64,000 nt of DNA, taken from positions 806,001-870,000 of the forward strand of contig OZ254080.1 in NCBI GenBank assembly GCA_965267485.1. The letters are read 5' to 3'. The stretch's first letter is position 1. The number at the start of each line of letters is the position of its first letter. Below the pieces are notes generated by a model. The model saw only the letters and a list, made by a program, of their open reading frames with translations, did no database searches and was not told the DNA's origin. Source of the stretch: JANQJA01 sp965267485. GTDB lineage: Bacteria; Pseudomonadota; Gammaproteobacteria; Pseudomonadales; Azotimanducaceae. Both the position numbers and the translations under genes were made by a program. Below, in pieces: positions 35,241 to 43,189 of the stretch.

Positions 35241-35807
35241 TCAGAGGCTGATACACGCAAATTCCCCGAATAAGAGAGATTGCCATCTGCCACCAATGTC
35301 TAGCCGCCGTGGAACGGTCAGACCCGTAGATATGCTTGGCGACACGGACAGCACAAAGTCCTGAGTATCGCTATTCGGGAGTCCGAAAATCCAATGATGG
35401 TTCTCGTTGGTCTCCTGATGCTCGACATTTGGCAAGTATTCGTCGAATCCTTCTAGCATCACGTAGGCTTTACCCTCCCGGTTGGCGAAAGCCAGAAACT
35501 CGAAACTGTCATTTCGGCATCGAAACTTTATTGGGAATAGAGTGTAGAACGGAACCGAGACAGCTTCGTTTTCGGTATTCTGAGCTTCAATTGGTGGTGA
35601 AGAAAAGAATGCACTTCCAAATATTGCTACTGAAACCGCCATCACCAGCGACAACGAAGCTTTGACGAACTTAATTTCGTCGTCTTGCGGTTTCCAAAAC
35701 TTGAACATCAAGAACAAACAGCCGGCTAAGAAAAGAACCATAAGAGCAAGTTCGATCGAGGTGACTCGATGCGATAGGTTTACGATCAACCTTAGAATAT
35801 CGCTCAT
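35241..35807 (-). CDS. Unknown two-helix membrane protein
   Basis: The 188-residue product has two hydrophobic helices (about residues 17-37 and 47-67) separated by a short charged loop (KFWKPQDDEIKFVK). A 120-residue soluble C-terminal domain with scattered beta-strand character follows. I recognise no family. AAGGAG lies 6 bp before the ATG, a good ribosome site, so this is probably a real gene. It faces the OLD nuclease convergently, with 99 bp between their stops, and shares its lower GC. It may be cargo of the same mobile block. Confidence 0.6.
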   Translation of the reverse strand: MSDILRLIVNLSHRVTSIELALMVLFLAGCLFLMFKFWKPQDDEIKFVKASLSLVMAVSVAIFGSAFFSSPPIEAQNTENEAVSVPFYTLFPIKFRCRNDSFEFLAFANREGKAYVMLEGFDEYLPNVEHQETNENHHWIFGLPNSDTQDFVLSVSPSISTGLTVPRRLDIGGRWQSLLFGEFACISL

Positions 35808-35985
35808 CCAACGCTCCTTGTAGGTCTGTGCACCGCTGCACCTGAGGTCTTGACTCCCAAACCATAGATGGTCAATTTACTACATACACACATCGGGTGG
35901 TTCTCGCGCTTTACTTGGGAAGGGCATCGACCGTGGGCGTCTCAGCGGTACATGCGCTGTTGGTGGAAACTGGGTCGTTGAAGCT

Positions 35986-36570
35986 TCAGAGTTCGGAGGC
36001 CCTCGCCAAAATCTTCGCGTAAGTCGCGTTCAAGGTTCGCTCATACTCGACGAATACTTTGCTGAACAGCTCAATCTGTTTACCACGATCTACTGAGTTA
36101 TCTGCGGCATGTATCCGAGTAAGCAGCGACTTTAGCGTACTTCTGAGCCGACCTACCCTTTCGAGATCTCCCGCAAACTCCTGCCTTAGAATTTCCTGAA
36201 CTCGTTCGAGGCTAAGCGTTCCGGCCGTTCCCAAATCGATTTCCTGGCGCAGCTTTTGGTTTTTGAGGCGACCTTCCTCGATCTGGAGTCGCTCAAGTTC
36301 TGCCTGTCGTCTTGCGCGGTCACCTGCGAGCCCTCCCGACGCCATATCACCGAAGATCTGATCGAATGCAGAGTTTCCTTCGATTCCCCGGACAGACTGA
36401 ACTTGAACACAGATACCCCACGTCGAGGGAACTACTGCCGCTACCTCCCTGCGGTCTAGAGGTCTTCCACAAACGCTATCGCCTGGACAGTTCTCGTCTT
36501 GAACACATCCAGCGCCAAATGCCATAGAAACCGAACCCAGTGATGCAAGCAGGCAGAGCCATCGAGTCAT
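35986..36570 (-). CDS. Unknown exported coiled-coil protein
   Basis: The 194-residue product starts with a Sec signal peptide (MTRWLCLLASLGSVSMAFGA), followed by a Cys-rich short segment with GCVQDENCPGDSVCGR and then a highly charged, Leu-heptad-like region (about 85-135 and 150-190) likely to form a coiled coil. There is no recognisable domain. Whether the Cys after the signal is lipidated is doubtful, because the preceding FGAG is not a standard lipobox. Low GC like its neighbours in the foreign block. Ribosome site weak. Confidence 0.55.
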   Translation of the reverse strand: MTRWLCLLASLGSVSMAFGAGCVQDENCPGDSVCGRPLDRREVAAVVPSTWGICVQVQSVRGIEGNSAFDQIFGDMASGGLAGDRARRQAELERLQIEEGRLKNQKLRQEIDLGTAGTLSLERVQEILRQEFAGDLERVGRLRSTLKSLLTRIHAADNSVDRGKQIELFSKVFVEYERTLNATYAKILARASEL

Positions 36571-37024
36571 AGTGCGTCACCATTGATTGGCTTTCAGCAA
36601 CATAACACTTCGATAGGACATGCAGTCAATTCGGGCAGTGTTTTTCACCAATACGCGCGCGCGAGACAATCGGGATCAATAGTTTGAGATGACAGCGCCG
36701 CCGTCCGTCAACCGCGCATCACCTCAGTTACTCCGCTTAGTGAGCGAACATTTACAGAAAGGGTAGAGAAAAGAACTCGGTCGATTGAGCCAATGTCCTA
36801 CAACGTTGATGGGTCTTCGCCCGTCCCCGCGATCATCGAACTTGCGTCAAGATTTCGCTTGCAACACCCGCCTCGCGAAGTTGCCCGGATCGGCCGATCG
36901 ACCACTCAAAATGAGGCGTGGCTCAACGGATTCTGAACGGAAAACAAAGGGATGCGCGCCCTACTGATGCCCTACCTCACCGCGAAAGTGCTTCCACGAG
37001 GGCCCAAAGGGCGCATAACCTGTT
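36571..37024. other. Gene-poor stretch before the IS element
   Basis: About 450 bp without a supportable gene. The only frame of note (36785-36967, plus strand, 60 residues) has biased composition, no clear ribosome site and no recognisable motif. I see no tRNA, integrase remnant or clear promoter here. Confidence 0.5.
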
Positions 37025-37074
37025 TGTACTTCCTGACACATAGGTTGCACTTCATACCGGGGACATAGGTTACA
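37025..37074 (+). repeat. Left terminal repeat of the IS481-type element
   Basis: Contains two ACATAGGTT(G/A)CAC copies, 37038-37050 and 37063-37075, separated by TTCATACCGGGG, and pairs with the inverted right end. Confidence 0.65.
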
Positions 37075-37101
37075 CAATCGTGCATTTCGGGGAGCCTCGA
37101 G

Positions 37102-38292
37102 ATGCCTTGGAGAGAGTGTAACCAGATGGATGAACGCCTGCGGTTTGTTGCCAGGATTCTCGATGGAGAGAAGATGTCGGCAGTGTGCCGGGAGTTTGGG
37201 ATATCCCGAAAGACCGGCTACAAGATATTCAATCGATACAAGGACGAGGGCCTCAAGGGGTTAGAGGACCGCGCTCGAAGTCCGTATCGGCATCCGAACA
37301 AGACGCCGTTTCAGGTTGAGAATGCGATTCTGAGGATCAAGCAGGATCACCCTTCATGGGGTGCGCCCAAGATCCGGGACAAGCTGCTCAAGCAGTTTGC
37401 AGCCATCAAGCCGCCTGCGCCGAGCACGATCCATGCGATCCTCGATCGCCATGGATTGGTGAAGCGTCGGAAGCGGAAACGCTATAAGGCAAGGGGAACG
37501 GCGCTCAGCGATGCCAGATCTGCCAATGATCTGTGGTGCGCGGACTTCAAGGGCCAGTTCAGGTTGGGCAATCGCAAGTATTGTTATCCGCTGACGATCA
37601 CCGACGCTCGATCGCGCTATCTGCTGGCCTGTGAGGGGCTGGAGTCGGTGAAGGAAACAGGCGCGATACCCGTGTTCGAGCGTGTCTTCAAGGAGTTTGG
37701 GTTACCGGTTGCTATCAGGACTGACAACGGGGTGCCGTTCTCGACGCCGCATGCCTTGTTCGGGCTCAGCCGGTTGTCCGTCTGGTGGCTGCGTCTTGGC
37801 ATCAGCATCGAAAGGATCAAGCCAGGTAATCCACAACAGAATGGACGCCATGAGCGAATGCACCTGACGCTCAAGAACGAGGCGACAAAGCCGGCAAGCT
37901 ACAACTTCCTGCAACAGCAGGTTCGATTTGATGACTTTGTCGAGGGTTACAACAACGAGCGTCCGCATCAGTCGCTTCAGGGACGGTATCCGGGCGAGGT
38001 GTACACACCTTCACCAAGGGAATACTTCCATCCAGACGCGCCGGAATACCCCTTCCATGATCGAACCGTACAGGTCACTCAATGCGGCCGAATCTGCATG
38101 AATGGCCGCAAGCTCAACCTGAGTACCGTGTTTGCACGGCAGTATGTCGGTATCCGCGAGGTTGCTGACGCGATCTGGCTTGTCAGCTTTATGGACTATG
38201 ACCTAGGATTTTTTGACGAGGAAAGTAATCGGGTGGAGCCGGTGGGAGACAATCCCTTCGCTCCGAAACTGTTACCTATGTCCTCGGAATAA
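37102..38292 (+). CDS. IS481-family DDE transposase
   Basis: The 396-residue product has an N-terminal helix-turn-helix (about residues 10-60: FVARILDGEKMSAVCREFGI then SRKTGYKIFNRY), a second winged-helix region, and an rve integrase core. The catalytic triad is visible: WCADFKGQF (first Asp), IRTDNGVPFS (second Asp), and PQQNGRHERMHLTLK (Glu). YNNERPHQSLQGRYP is the typical IS481/IS3 C-terminal signature. Length is normal and there is no frameshift, so the enzyme should be functional. The stop codon falls within the right terminal repeat. Confidence 0.93.
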   Translation: MPWRECNQMDERLRFVARILDGEKMSAVCREFGISRKTGYKIFNRYKDEGLKGLEDRARSPYRHPNKTPFQVENAILRIKQDHPSWGAPKIRDKLLKQFAAIKPPAPSTIHAILDRHGLVKRRKRKRYKARGTALSDARSANDLWCADFKGQFRLGNRKYCYPLTITDARSRYLLACEGLESVKETGAIPVFERVFKEFGLPVAIRTDNGVPFSTPHALFGLSRLSVWWLRLGISIERIKPGNPQQNGRHERMHLTLKNEATKPASYNFLQQQVRFDDFVEGYNNERPHQSLQGRYPGEVYTPSPREYFHPDAPEYPFHDRTVQVTQCGRICMNGRKLNLSTVFARQYVGIREVADAIWLVSFMDYDLGFFDEESNRVEPVGDNPFAPKLLPMSSE

Positions 38293-38318
38293 ACTGTTAC
38301 CTATGTGCCCGGAATGCA
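38268..38318 (-). repeat. Right terminal repeat of the IS481-type element
   Basis: Holds two inverted copies ACTGTTACCTATGT, at 38268-38281 and 38293-38306, with CCTCGGAATAA between them, mirroring the left end. It overlaps the last codons of the transposase. Confidence 0.65.
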
Positions 38319-38329
38319 CCAGGGAAAAA

Positions 38330-38405
38330 TGGTGCCGGAAAGAGGACTCGAACCTCCGACCAATTGCTTACGAAGCAACTGCTCTACCAACTGAGCTATT
38401 CCGGC
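38330..38405 (-). tRNA. tRNA-Thr (anticodon CGT)
   Basis: Read on the minus strand, all arms fold. Acceptor GCCGGAA pairs with TTCCGGC, D-arm GCTC/GAGC, anticodon stem GTTGC/GCAAT with loop TTCGTAA (anticodon CGT, reading ACG), and T-arm GGAGG with GTTCGAATC. Discriminator A and an encoded CCA end at 38330. The IS element ends about 12 bp from its 3' end. I found no second copy of the tRNA 3' sequence near 33.1 kb, so tRNA-site integration of the whole block is not shown. Confidence 0.97.
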
Positions 38406-38496
38406 ACTGTGATTGCCCGGTGGGGTCATTCTGCCCCGGGGCAATTTCTGCGCTGAAATCGAATAGAATCGACTTCCGAAGTCAGCCTGTCGGCGT

Positions 38497-40446
38497 GTGC
38501 CGACGAGGGCGCGCATTATAAACAAAGTCCAACATGAAAATCACCACGATGATCCGGCCCTGTGGCGGATTCATCGGCCGCTGGCGCTCGTCACCATGCT
38601 GGCGGCGACATTCGCGCTGCTGATCGACAATACCGGCGGCACGATCAGCGTGCCGCTGCTGCTGGCGACGATCCTGCTCGCGGCATCAGCATGCATGCGC
38701 GTCCTGCCGCTGGTTGGGGGCCGGGAGGCGTTCCTGTCGCCGGTTCACGGGTTTCTGGGCGGCTTTGTTGCGCTGCTCGTGCTGCTCACGTTCACCAGTA
38801 CGCTGGCCGAGAACAGCGTGCTGTTCGGTTGGCGGCTGGCCATGTTCGCGCTCGTTGCCTTCGTCGCGCTGGGTTTCTCCCGAAGCCAGTACCAGTTCGC
38901 GCTCGGTCTGTTCCTGCTGGCTGGGGCGCTTTCGGGCCTTTGGGGCATTGGCGAGTATCTGGCCACCGGCCTTCGCGCCAACGGGCCGGTGATCGACCCG
39001 AGCACCTGGGGCGCAATGCAGAACCTCTTCTTCTTTGCGGCGCTGGCCGTCTTTCTGGGTACGCGATTCGAGCACGCGTGGCAGCCGGCCGTGCTGGTGT
39101 TGGGGCTCGCCATCTTCGCCACCGCCGCCTTTGCCGCCTACTCCCGGGTTGGCAATTTCATCTTCTGGGCGGCGCTGATTTTCATCATCGCGGTGTGTGC
39201 TCGCCACCGGGACCTCCGCCGCCGGCTCGCCGTGGTCGCCATCGTCAGCGTGGTGGCGTTCTCGGCGGTCAATCTGTATTCGCCGCAGTCGGAGGCAGCC
39301 CAGCACGACGAGGGGTACACGCTCGATGTGCAGAGCTATGGCTGGAGCCAGCGCATCCTCATGTGGGAGTCCGCGCTCGACATTTACCTCGAGTCGCCGG
39401 TTTTCGGCACGGGGCCCGGCACCTTCAAGCTGCACTACCCGCGGTTCCGCTCGCCCGAAGAGCAGCGCAACTCCGGCAACTTTGTGCATAACGACTACCT
39501 GCAGTTTCTCTCGGAGGGCGGTCCGCTGCTGCTGTTTTTCCTGCTGGCGTTTGCTGGCTGGCTCACGTGGCGCCTCTTCCTGCGCGCGACGCAGACGGTG
39601 CTGGGCGACCGCGATGCCATCGAGCCGATGCTGCTCGCGGTGGCAATGGGCACACCGCTGACCCACGCGATCATGAACTTCCCGCTGTATCAGGTGCAGA
39701 TCCTGATGTTGATGGGCCTGCTGTTTGCGCGCTTTGCCCATCTCGAGGCACCGGGCCACCAGGTTCGCCTCGCGCCCAGGTCGCCGCGCCTGTCCCGGGC
39801 GCTGGTCGTGGTGATCGCGACGCTCGCCGTCATGCCGGTCGCGCTGGATCTGGTCACCCAGGACCTCGTGCTCGACGACGACCGCGTGCCGGTCGTGCAC
39901 CACCTCGGCGACGATTCAGAGACTTATCTCTCGACCATGCGCGTGCTGACGATGCTCCGAAGCCGCAATGCGCTGAACCACTTCGGCATGGCGACCATCT
40001 ATCGCACGACGTTCGACCAGCTGGCGGGCGCGCCGGAACGGGAGTCGCTCGCGGTCGCGTCGGCCATCGAATACGAACGGGGCCTCGCCATCAATCCGTG
40101 GCACGGGCAGGCGCGGGGGTATTACGCCGGCTTTCTTGAGGAGAATCCGTGGCTTACCGAAGTTCCCGGCATCGAATGGACGCCGGAAGCCCTCTATCGC
40201 GACGGTGTTGCGAGAACGCCCTCCAGCGTCGAACCCTACCTGCGCCTCGCGGAATTCCTGCGGCGGCAGGGCCGTGACGACGAGGCCTACCGGCTGCTGG
40301 TCGACGAGGCGATGCCCTGGGCCAATCATCGGTCTGCCAACTGGGAGCGATTCCGTCTCGAACTCGCAAAGGAAGTCCTGCGCGGCGCGACCGCACGTGG
40401 CGATACCCGGGCGCTAGCCCGGCTGCGGGATCTGCTCGACGGGTAG
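38497..40446 (+). CDS. O-antigen ligase / polymerase family membrane protein with TPR tail
   Basis: The product is up to 649 residues with about 10-12 membrane helices (to about residue 455). It has the Wzy_C/WaaL-type periplasmic loop motif: FGTGPGTFKLHYPRF followed by NFVHNDYLQFLSEGGPL. A soluble C-terminal region (about 480-649) has a TPR-like end (EPYLRLAEFLRRQGRDDEA). WaaL/PglL/TfpO enzymes of this fold transfer or polymerise undecaprenyl-linked glycans, including onto pilins. The start is uncertain: GTG at 38497 has no clear ribosome site and the next in-frame Met is about 100 bp later. Its 3' end overlaps the convergent tfpZ-like gene by 33 bp, which supports a pilus link but does not prove it. 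Confidence 0.75.
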   Translation: MPTRARIINKVQHENHHDDPALWRIHRPLALVTMLAATFALLIDNTGGTISVPLLLATILLAASACMRVLPLVGGREAFLSPVHGFLGGFVALLVLLTFTSTLAENSVLFGWRLAMFALVAFVALGFSRSQYQFALGLFLLAGALSGLWGIGEYLATGLRANGPVIDPSTWGAMQNLFFFAALAVFLGTRFEHAWQPAVLVLGLAIFATAAFAAYSRVGNFIFWAALIFIIAVCARHRDLRRRLAVVAIVSVVAFSAVNLYSPQSEAAQHDEGYTLDVQSYGWSQRILMWESALDIYLESPVFGTGPGTFKLHYPRFRSPEEQRNSGNFVHNDYLQFLSEGGPLLLFFLLAFAGWLTWRLFLRATQTVLGDRDAIEPMLLAVAMGTPLTHAIMNFPLYQVQILMLMGLLFARFAHLEAPGHQVRLAPRSPRLSRALVVVIATLAVMPVALDLVTQDLVLDDDRVPVVHHLGDDSETYLSTMRVLTMLRSRNALNHFGMATIYRTTFDQLAGAPERESLAVASAIEYERGLAINPWHGQARGYYAGFLEENPWLTEVPGIEWTPEALYRDGVARTPSSVEPYLRLAEFLRRQGRDDEAYRLLVDEAMPWANHRSANWERFRLELAKEVLRGATARGDTRALARLRDLLDG

Positions 40447-41220
40447 CGCGGGCTTGGGTGCCTGGACTTCGAGCAGGCCCGCGAAGCTGCCGTCGCTGCG
40501 GCGGACGCCAAGATAGGCATTGCGATAGCGCGAGTGAATCGGCACGAAGGCGTAGTCTTCAAAGGTGCCACCTTTGCGTTCGAGCCAGCGGTCGAGATTG
40601 TTGTCAGGGTCCCGTGCGCGGATCACGGTTTCCGGCCGGCCGGCGGCAAGTATCTCGTCCTGCTTGTCATCCAGCGGCACGTAGTAGTTCGATGCTGTCC
40701 ACAGCGGCACCTGATCGCGGTAGTAAAAGCGGCGAATGTCTGCCTCCTCGATGGGGTCGTCAGGCAGATTGACCGCGACCATGGCTGGCGCGCCGCCGAA
40801 TTTCGCCGGGTTCGGCGCGATCACGCCGTACTCGCCGAACGTGCCTGCACTTGCGCTGTAGAAGTCGTCCTCGTAGTAGATGAAGAAGGTCGGGCGCTCG
40901 TTGTAGACAACGTAGATGCCGCCCGCGAGGCAGGTCGCCTGCACGAGGGCAATCAGGGTCAGGTCGAATTTGAGGCCTGGCTTGCCGGCTTTGAAGACAA
41001 TCAGCGTCAGGAACGGGCCGATCACGAGATCGACGAAGATGATGAGGCGCAGGCCCTCCCAGCCGCCGTCAATCGTGTAGAAGAATCCAGGGAACCACCA
41101 GAAGAAGACGCAGCCCGCCAGCACGGCGAAGATGCCGAGACTCACCAGAAAGTGATAGCCAGCCGCCCGGTAGCGGCTCATGGGTCTGTGGTCAGCGTCC
41201 GCCGGTGCTGCTTCAGACAT
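40414..41220 (-). CDS. TfpX/TfpZ-family type IV pilin accessory protein
   Basis: The 268-residue product matches the TfpX/TfpZ pattern: SRYRAAGYHFLVSLGIF, a WWFPGFFYTIDGG loop, IFVDLVIGPFLTLIVFKAGK, GLKFDLTLIALVQ and GGIYVVYNERPTFFIYYEDD. It has about four membrane helices in the first 120 residues, then a periplasmic or cytosolic tail. In Pseudomonas TfpX/Y/Z help assemble specific pilin alleles. Here it lies 18 kb from pilA, downstream of nadC (20 bp gap) on the minus strand and convergent with an O-antigen-ligase-type gene. No good ribosome site is seen, so the ATG at 41181 is an alternative start. Confidence 0.85.
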   Translation of the reverse strand: MSEAAPADADHRPMSRYRAAGYHFLVSLGIFAVLAGCVFFWWFPGFFYTIDGGWEGLRLIIFVDLVIGPFLTLIVFKAGKPGLKFDLTLIALVQATCLAGGIYVVYNERPTFFIYYEDDFYSASAGTFGEYGVIAPNPAKFGGAPAMVAVNLPDDPIEEADIRRFYYRDQVPLWTASNYYVPLDDKQDEILAAGRPETVIRARDPDNNLDRWLERKGGTFEDYAFVPIHSRYRNAYLGVRRSDGSFAGLLEVQAPKPALPVEQIPQPG

Positions 41221-41240
41221 GGTTCGCTGTTCTGCTCTTG

Positions 41241-42080
41241 TTATTTCATCAGTAGTGACAGGTCGACCGCGCGGACGTGCTTCGTCAGTGCGCCTATCGA
41301 AATGTAGTCCACGCCCGTCTCTGCGATCGCCACGAGGTCGTCATCCGACTCGATGCCGCCAGAGGCCTCGAGCCTGATCCCCGTTTTATTGTCTTTGACC
41401 GCTTTTTCAAGATCCGCGAGCGCAAAGTTGTCGAGCATGATCCAGTCGGGGCCGGCAGCGGCGGCCTCGGCAAACTCGTCGAGGTTCTCGACCTCGATCT
41501 CGAGCCGCCGCGCCGGATGCCGGCTGCGCGCAAGCGCGATTGCGCCCGCGATCGACCCGGCCGCCCGGATGTGGTTTTCCTTTATCAGGAACGCGTCCGA
41601 GAGACCCATGCGATGGTTGCTGCCGCCGCCAAGCGTCACCGCGTACTTCTGGGCGTAGCGCAATCCGGGAATTGTCTTGCGCGTATCGAGCAGCGTCGTA
41701 TTGGTATGTGCGATGAGATCGGCGTAGCGGCGCGTGGTGGTTGCGGTGCCCGAGAGTGTTTGCAGGAAATTCAGCGCAGTACGTTCGCCGGTGAGAATGC
41801 TGCGGGCATTGCCGTGCAGGTCGAGCAGTGGCGTGTTGGCCTCTACCGCCGCGCCCTCGCTGACGTGCCAGGTCAACTCGAGGGTGTCGTCAATCTGGTG
41901 GAACACCTCGTCAACCCAGGGGCGCCCGGCAATGACGGCCGCCTCGCGGACGATCACGCTGGCGTTCGCGGTCTCGCCCGCGTCGATGAGCTCTGCCGTG
42001 ATGTCGACATCGATGACGTCCTCGGCGATTGCGGCCCGAACGCTGGCGTCGAGATGGATGAAGTAGTCCTGTTCTTTCAC
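41241..42080 (-). CDS. nadC: Quinolinate phosphoribosyltransferase (decarboxylating)
   Basis: De novo NAD synthesis: converts quinolinate and PRPP to nicotinate mononucleotide. The 279-residue product has LDTRKTIPGLR (PRPP/quinolinate site), GGGSNHRMGLSD, EIEVENLDEF, WIMLDNFALAD and LEASGGIESD, the expected barrel motifs in order. The GTG at 42080 gives MKEQDYFIHLD, the usual N-terminus; the frame is open much further upstream through the antisense of neighbouring genes and is not used. The gene follows the aspartic protease by 5 bp. Confidence 0.94.
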   Translation of the reverse strand: MKEQDYFIHLDASVRAAIAEDVIDVDITAELIDAGETANASVIVREAAVIAGRPWVDEVFHQIDDTLELTWHVSEGAAVEANTPLLDLHGNARSILTGERTALNFLQTLSGTATTTRRYADLIAHTNTTLLDTRKTIPGLRYAQKYAVTLGGGSNHRMGLSDAFLIKENHIRAAGSIAGAIALARSRHPARRLEIEVENLDEFAEAAAAGPDWIMLDNFALADLEKAVKDNKTGIRLEASGGIESDDDLVAIAETGVDYISIGALTKHVRAVDLSLLMK

Positions 42081-42085
42081 GTCTG

Positions 42086-42592
42086 TTACAGCCTTTGTCT
42101 CAGCGTCAGCGAGTCGCCCTGTTGAATGAACTCCACCTGCCCGAGCGCGCTCATCCCCAGCAGGATCGCCATGTTGCCCATCGCGGGGTTCACGCTGGCA
42201 TCGACCTCGTGGAGTTCGATGTCGCCGATCGTCAGGTGATCGATCGTGGTCGCGTAAACCCGCACCGGCCCGTTCGCGGTCATCGCCCGCCCTGGCCGTC
42301 CCTTCGGCAGCCCCAGGCGTTCGGCGATTCGCTCTGGCACTACCACATCGGTGGCGCCGGTATCGAGCAGGAAGTCGACGTCCTGGCCGTTGATCCGGCC
42401 GGTCACGACGTAGTGCCCCGCGCGGTTTCTCAGGAGCGGCACTTCGACGACGTTGCCCGAGACCATCGAGTTCGGAGACTGGTTCGGGTTGATGCGCGAC
42501 TCCTCGACGCTGCTGAAGAACATCGTCATGACGCCCAGGGCGAGGACGCACGCCACCACCATCATGCCTTTGCCGGTGCTTCTCGGGTTCAT
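42086..42592 (-). CDS. Retropepsin-like membrane-anchored aspartic protease (clan AA)
   Basis: The 168-residue product starts MNPRSTGKGMMVVACVLALG: a short basic segment and one membrane helix with the family GKGM motif. The periplasmic domain has FLLDTGATDVVVP (catalytic DTGA), MTANGPVRVYAT and ILLGMSALGQVEF. Resembles the TIGR02281 family, whose substrates are unknown. The ATG at 42592 has GGAG 4 bp upstream; a longer frame starts at 42619. Upstream it is divergent from ampD; downstream it may be coupled to nadC. Confidence 0.82.
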   Translation of the reverse strand: MNPRSTGKGMMVVACVLALGVMTMFFSSVEESRINPNQSPNSMVSGNVVEVPLLRNRAGHYVVTGRINGQDVDFLLDTGATDVVVPERIAERLGLPKGRPGRAMTANGPVRVYATTIDHLTIGDIELHEVDASVNPAMGNMAILLGMSALGQVEFIQQGDSLTLRQRL

Positions 42593-42648
42593 GAACTCCG
42601 ATATTTGGGCGCCCCGCACGTTTCACAACCTGCAGGTATGATGGGCCG

Positions 42649-43188
42649 ATGGAGATTCTAGCGCATCGACTGGAGGGCGTTCGGCAGGCTGAGGGCTGGT
42701 GCGACGACAGGCCCGCCGATTGCCGTGTCGATCTGATCGTCGTCCATGGCATCAGTCTGCCCGCGGGCCATTTCGGCGGGCCCTACGTCGAGGCGCTGTT
42801 CACCGGCCGGCTCGACAGCGATTGCCACCCGGATTTCGCCGATCTCGCCGGCGTCAAGGTGTCCAGCCATCTGTTGATTCGCCGTGATGGCAGCCTTGTG
42901 CAGTTCGTGCCCTTCGATCGTCGCGCGTGGCATGCCGGTGAGTCGAGTCACTGTGGCCGTACTCGCTGTAATGACTTCTCGATCGGTATCGAACTGGAAG
43001 GCAGTGACGAGGTTCGCTATCGTGACGAGCAATACGAGGCGCTGATTGCCGTCTGCCAGGTGCTGCTCGCACATTACAGTATTGATGCCGAGCAGATCGT
43101 TGGCCATTCGGATATCGCGCCACACCGGAAGACGGACCCCGGCCCGCATTTCGACTGGCCGCGGCTGCGGGCTGGCATAGGCGGTTGA
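42649..43188 (+). CDS. ampD: 1,6-anhydro-N-acetylmuramyl-L-alanine amidase AmpD
   Basis: Cytoplasmic zinc amidase that removes stem peptides from anhydromuropeptides imported by AmpG. In 179 residues it shows LIVVHGISLPAG (first zinc His), KVSSHLLIRRDGSLVQFVPF, AWHAGESSHCGR (family motif) and VGHSDIAPHRKTDPG (the second zinc His and Asp). The start is the ATG at 42649, divergent from the protease gene. ampE follows after 1 bp. With ampG at 51399 this gives a partial recycling set; no ampC or ampR is seen in the window. Confidence 0.95.
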   Translation: MEILAHRLEGVRQAEGWCDDRPADCRVDLIVVHGISLPAGHFGGPYVEALFTGRLDSDCHPDFADLAGVKVSSHLLIRRDGSLVQFVPFDRRAWHAGESSHCGRTRCNDFSIGIELEGSDEVRYRDEQYEALIAVCQVLLAHYSIDAEQIVGHSDIAPHRKTDPGPHFDWPRLRAGIGG

Positions 43189-43189
43189 T

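Larger units (their letters stand above)
37025..38318 (+). mobile_element. IS481-family insertion sequence, apparently intact
   Basis: About 1.29 kb with a single complete DDE transposase and imperfect inverted ends. Each end carries two copies of an ACATAGGT-N-ACA-type motif 25 bp apart: at the left at 37038 and 37063, and at the right (inverted) at 38270-38281 and 38295-38306. The outermost bases look like TGTAC on the left and TGCA on the right, so the ends are placed to within a few bases only. I could not identify a confident target-site duplication. The right end lies about 12 bp from the 3' end of tRNA-Thr. Confidence 0.75.

Noticed and set aside
33201..36570. Gabija (GajAB) system
   Set aside because: The OLD-like gene fits GajA, but there is no UvrD-like helicase beside it; its neighbours are a membrane protein and an exported protein.
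36785..36967. 60-residue plus-strand frame before the IS
   Set aside because: No ribosome site, biased composition, no motif.
33010..38330. tRNA-Thr-directed integration of the whole low-GC block
   Set aside because: No integrase and no second copy of the tRNA 3' end near 33.1 kb; only the IS element lies by the tRNA.
38534..38620. ATG at 38534 as start of the ligase gene
   Set aside because: It is out of frame with the membrane protein; the peptide soon becomes Arg/Cys-rich noise.
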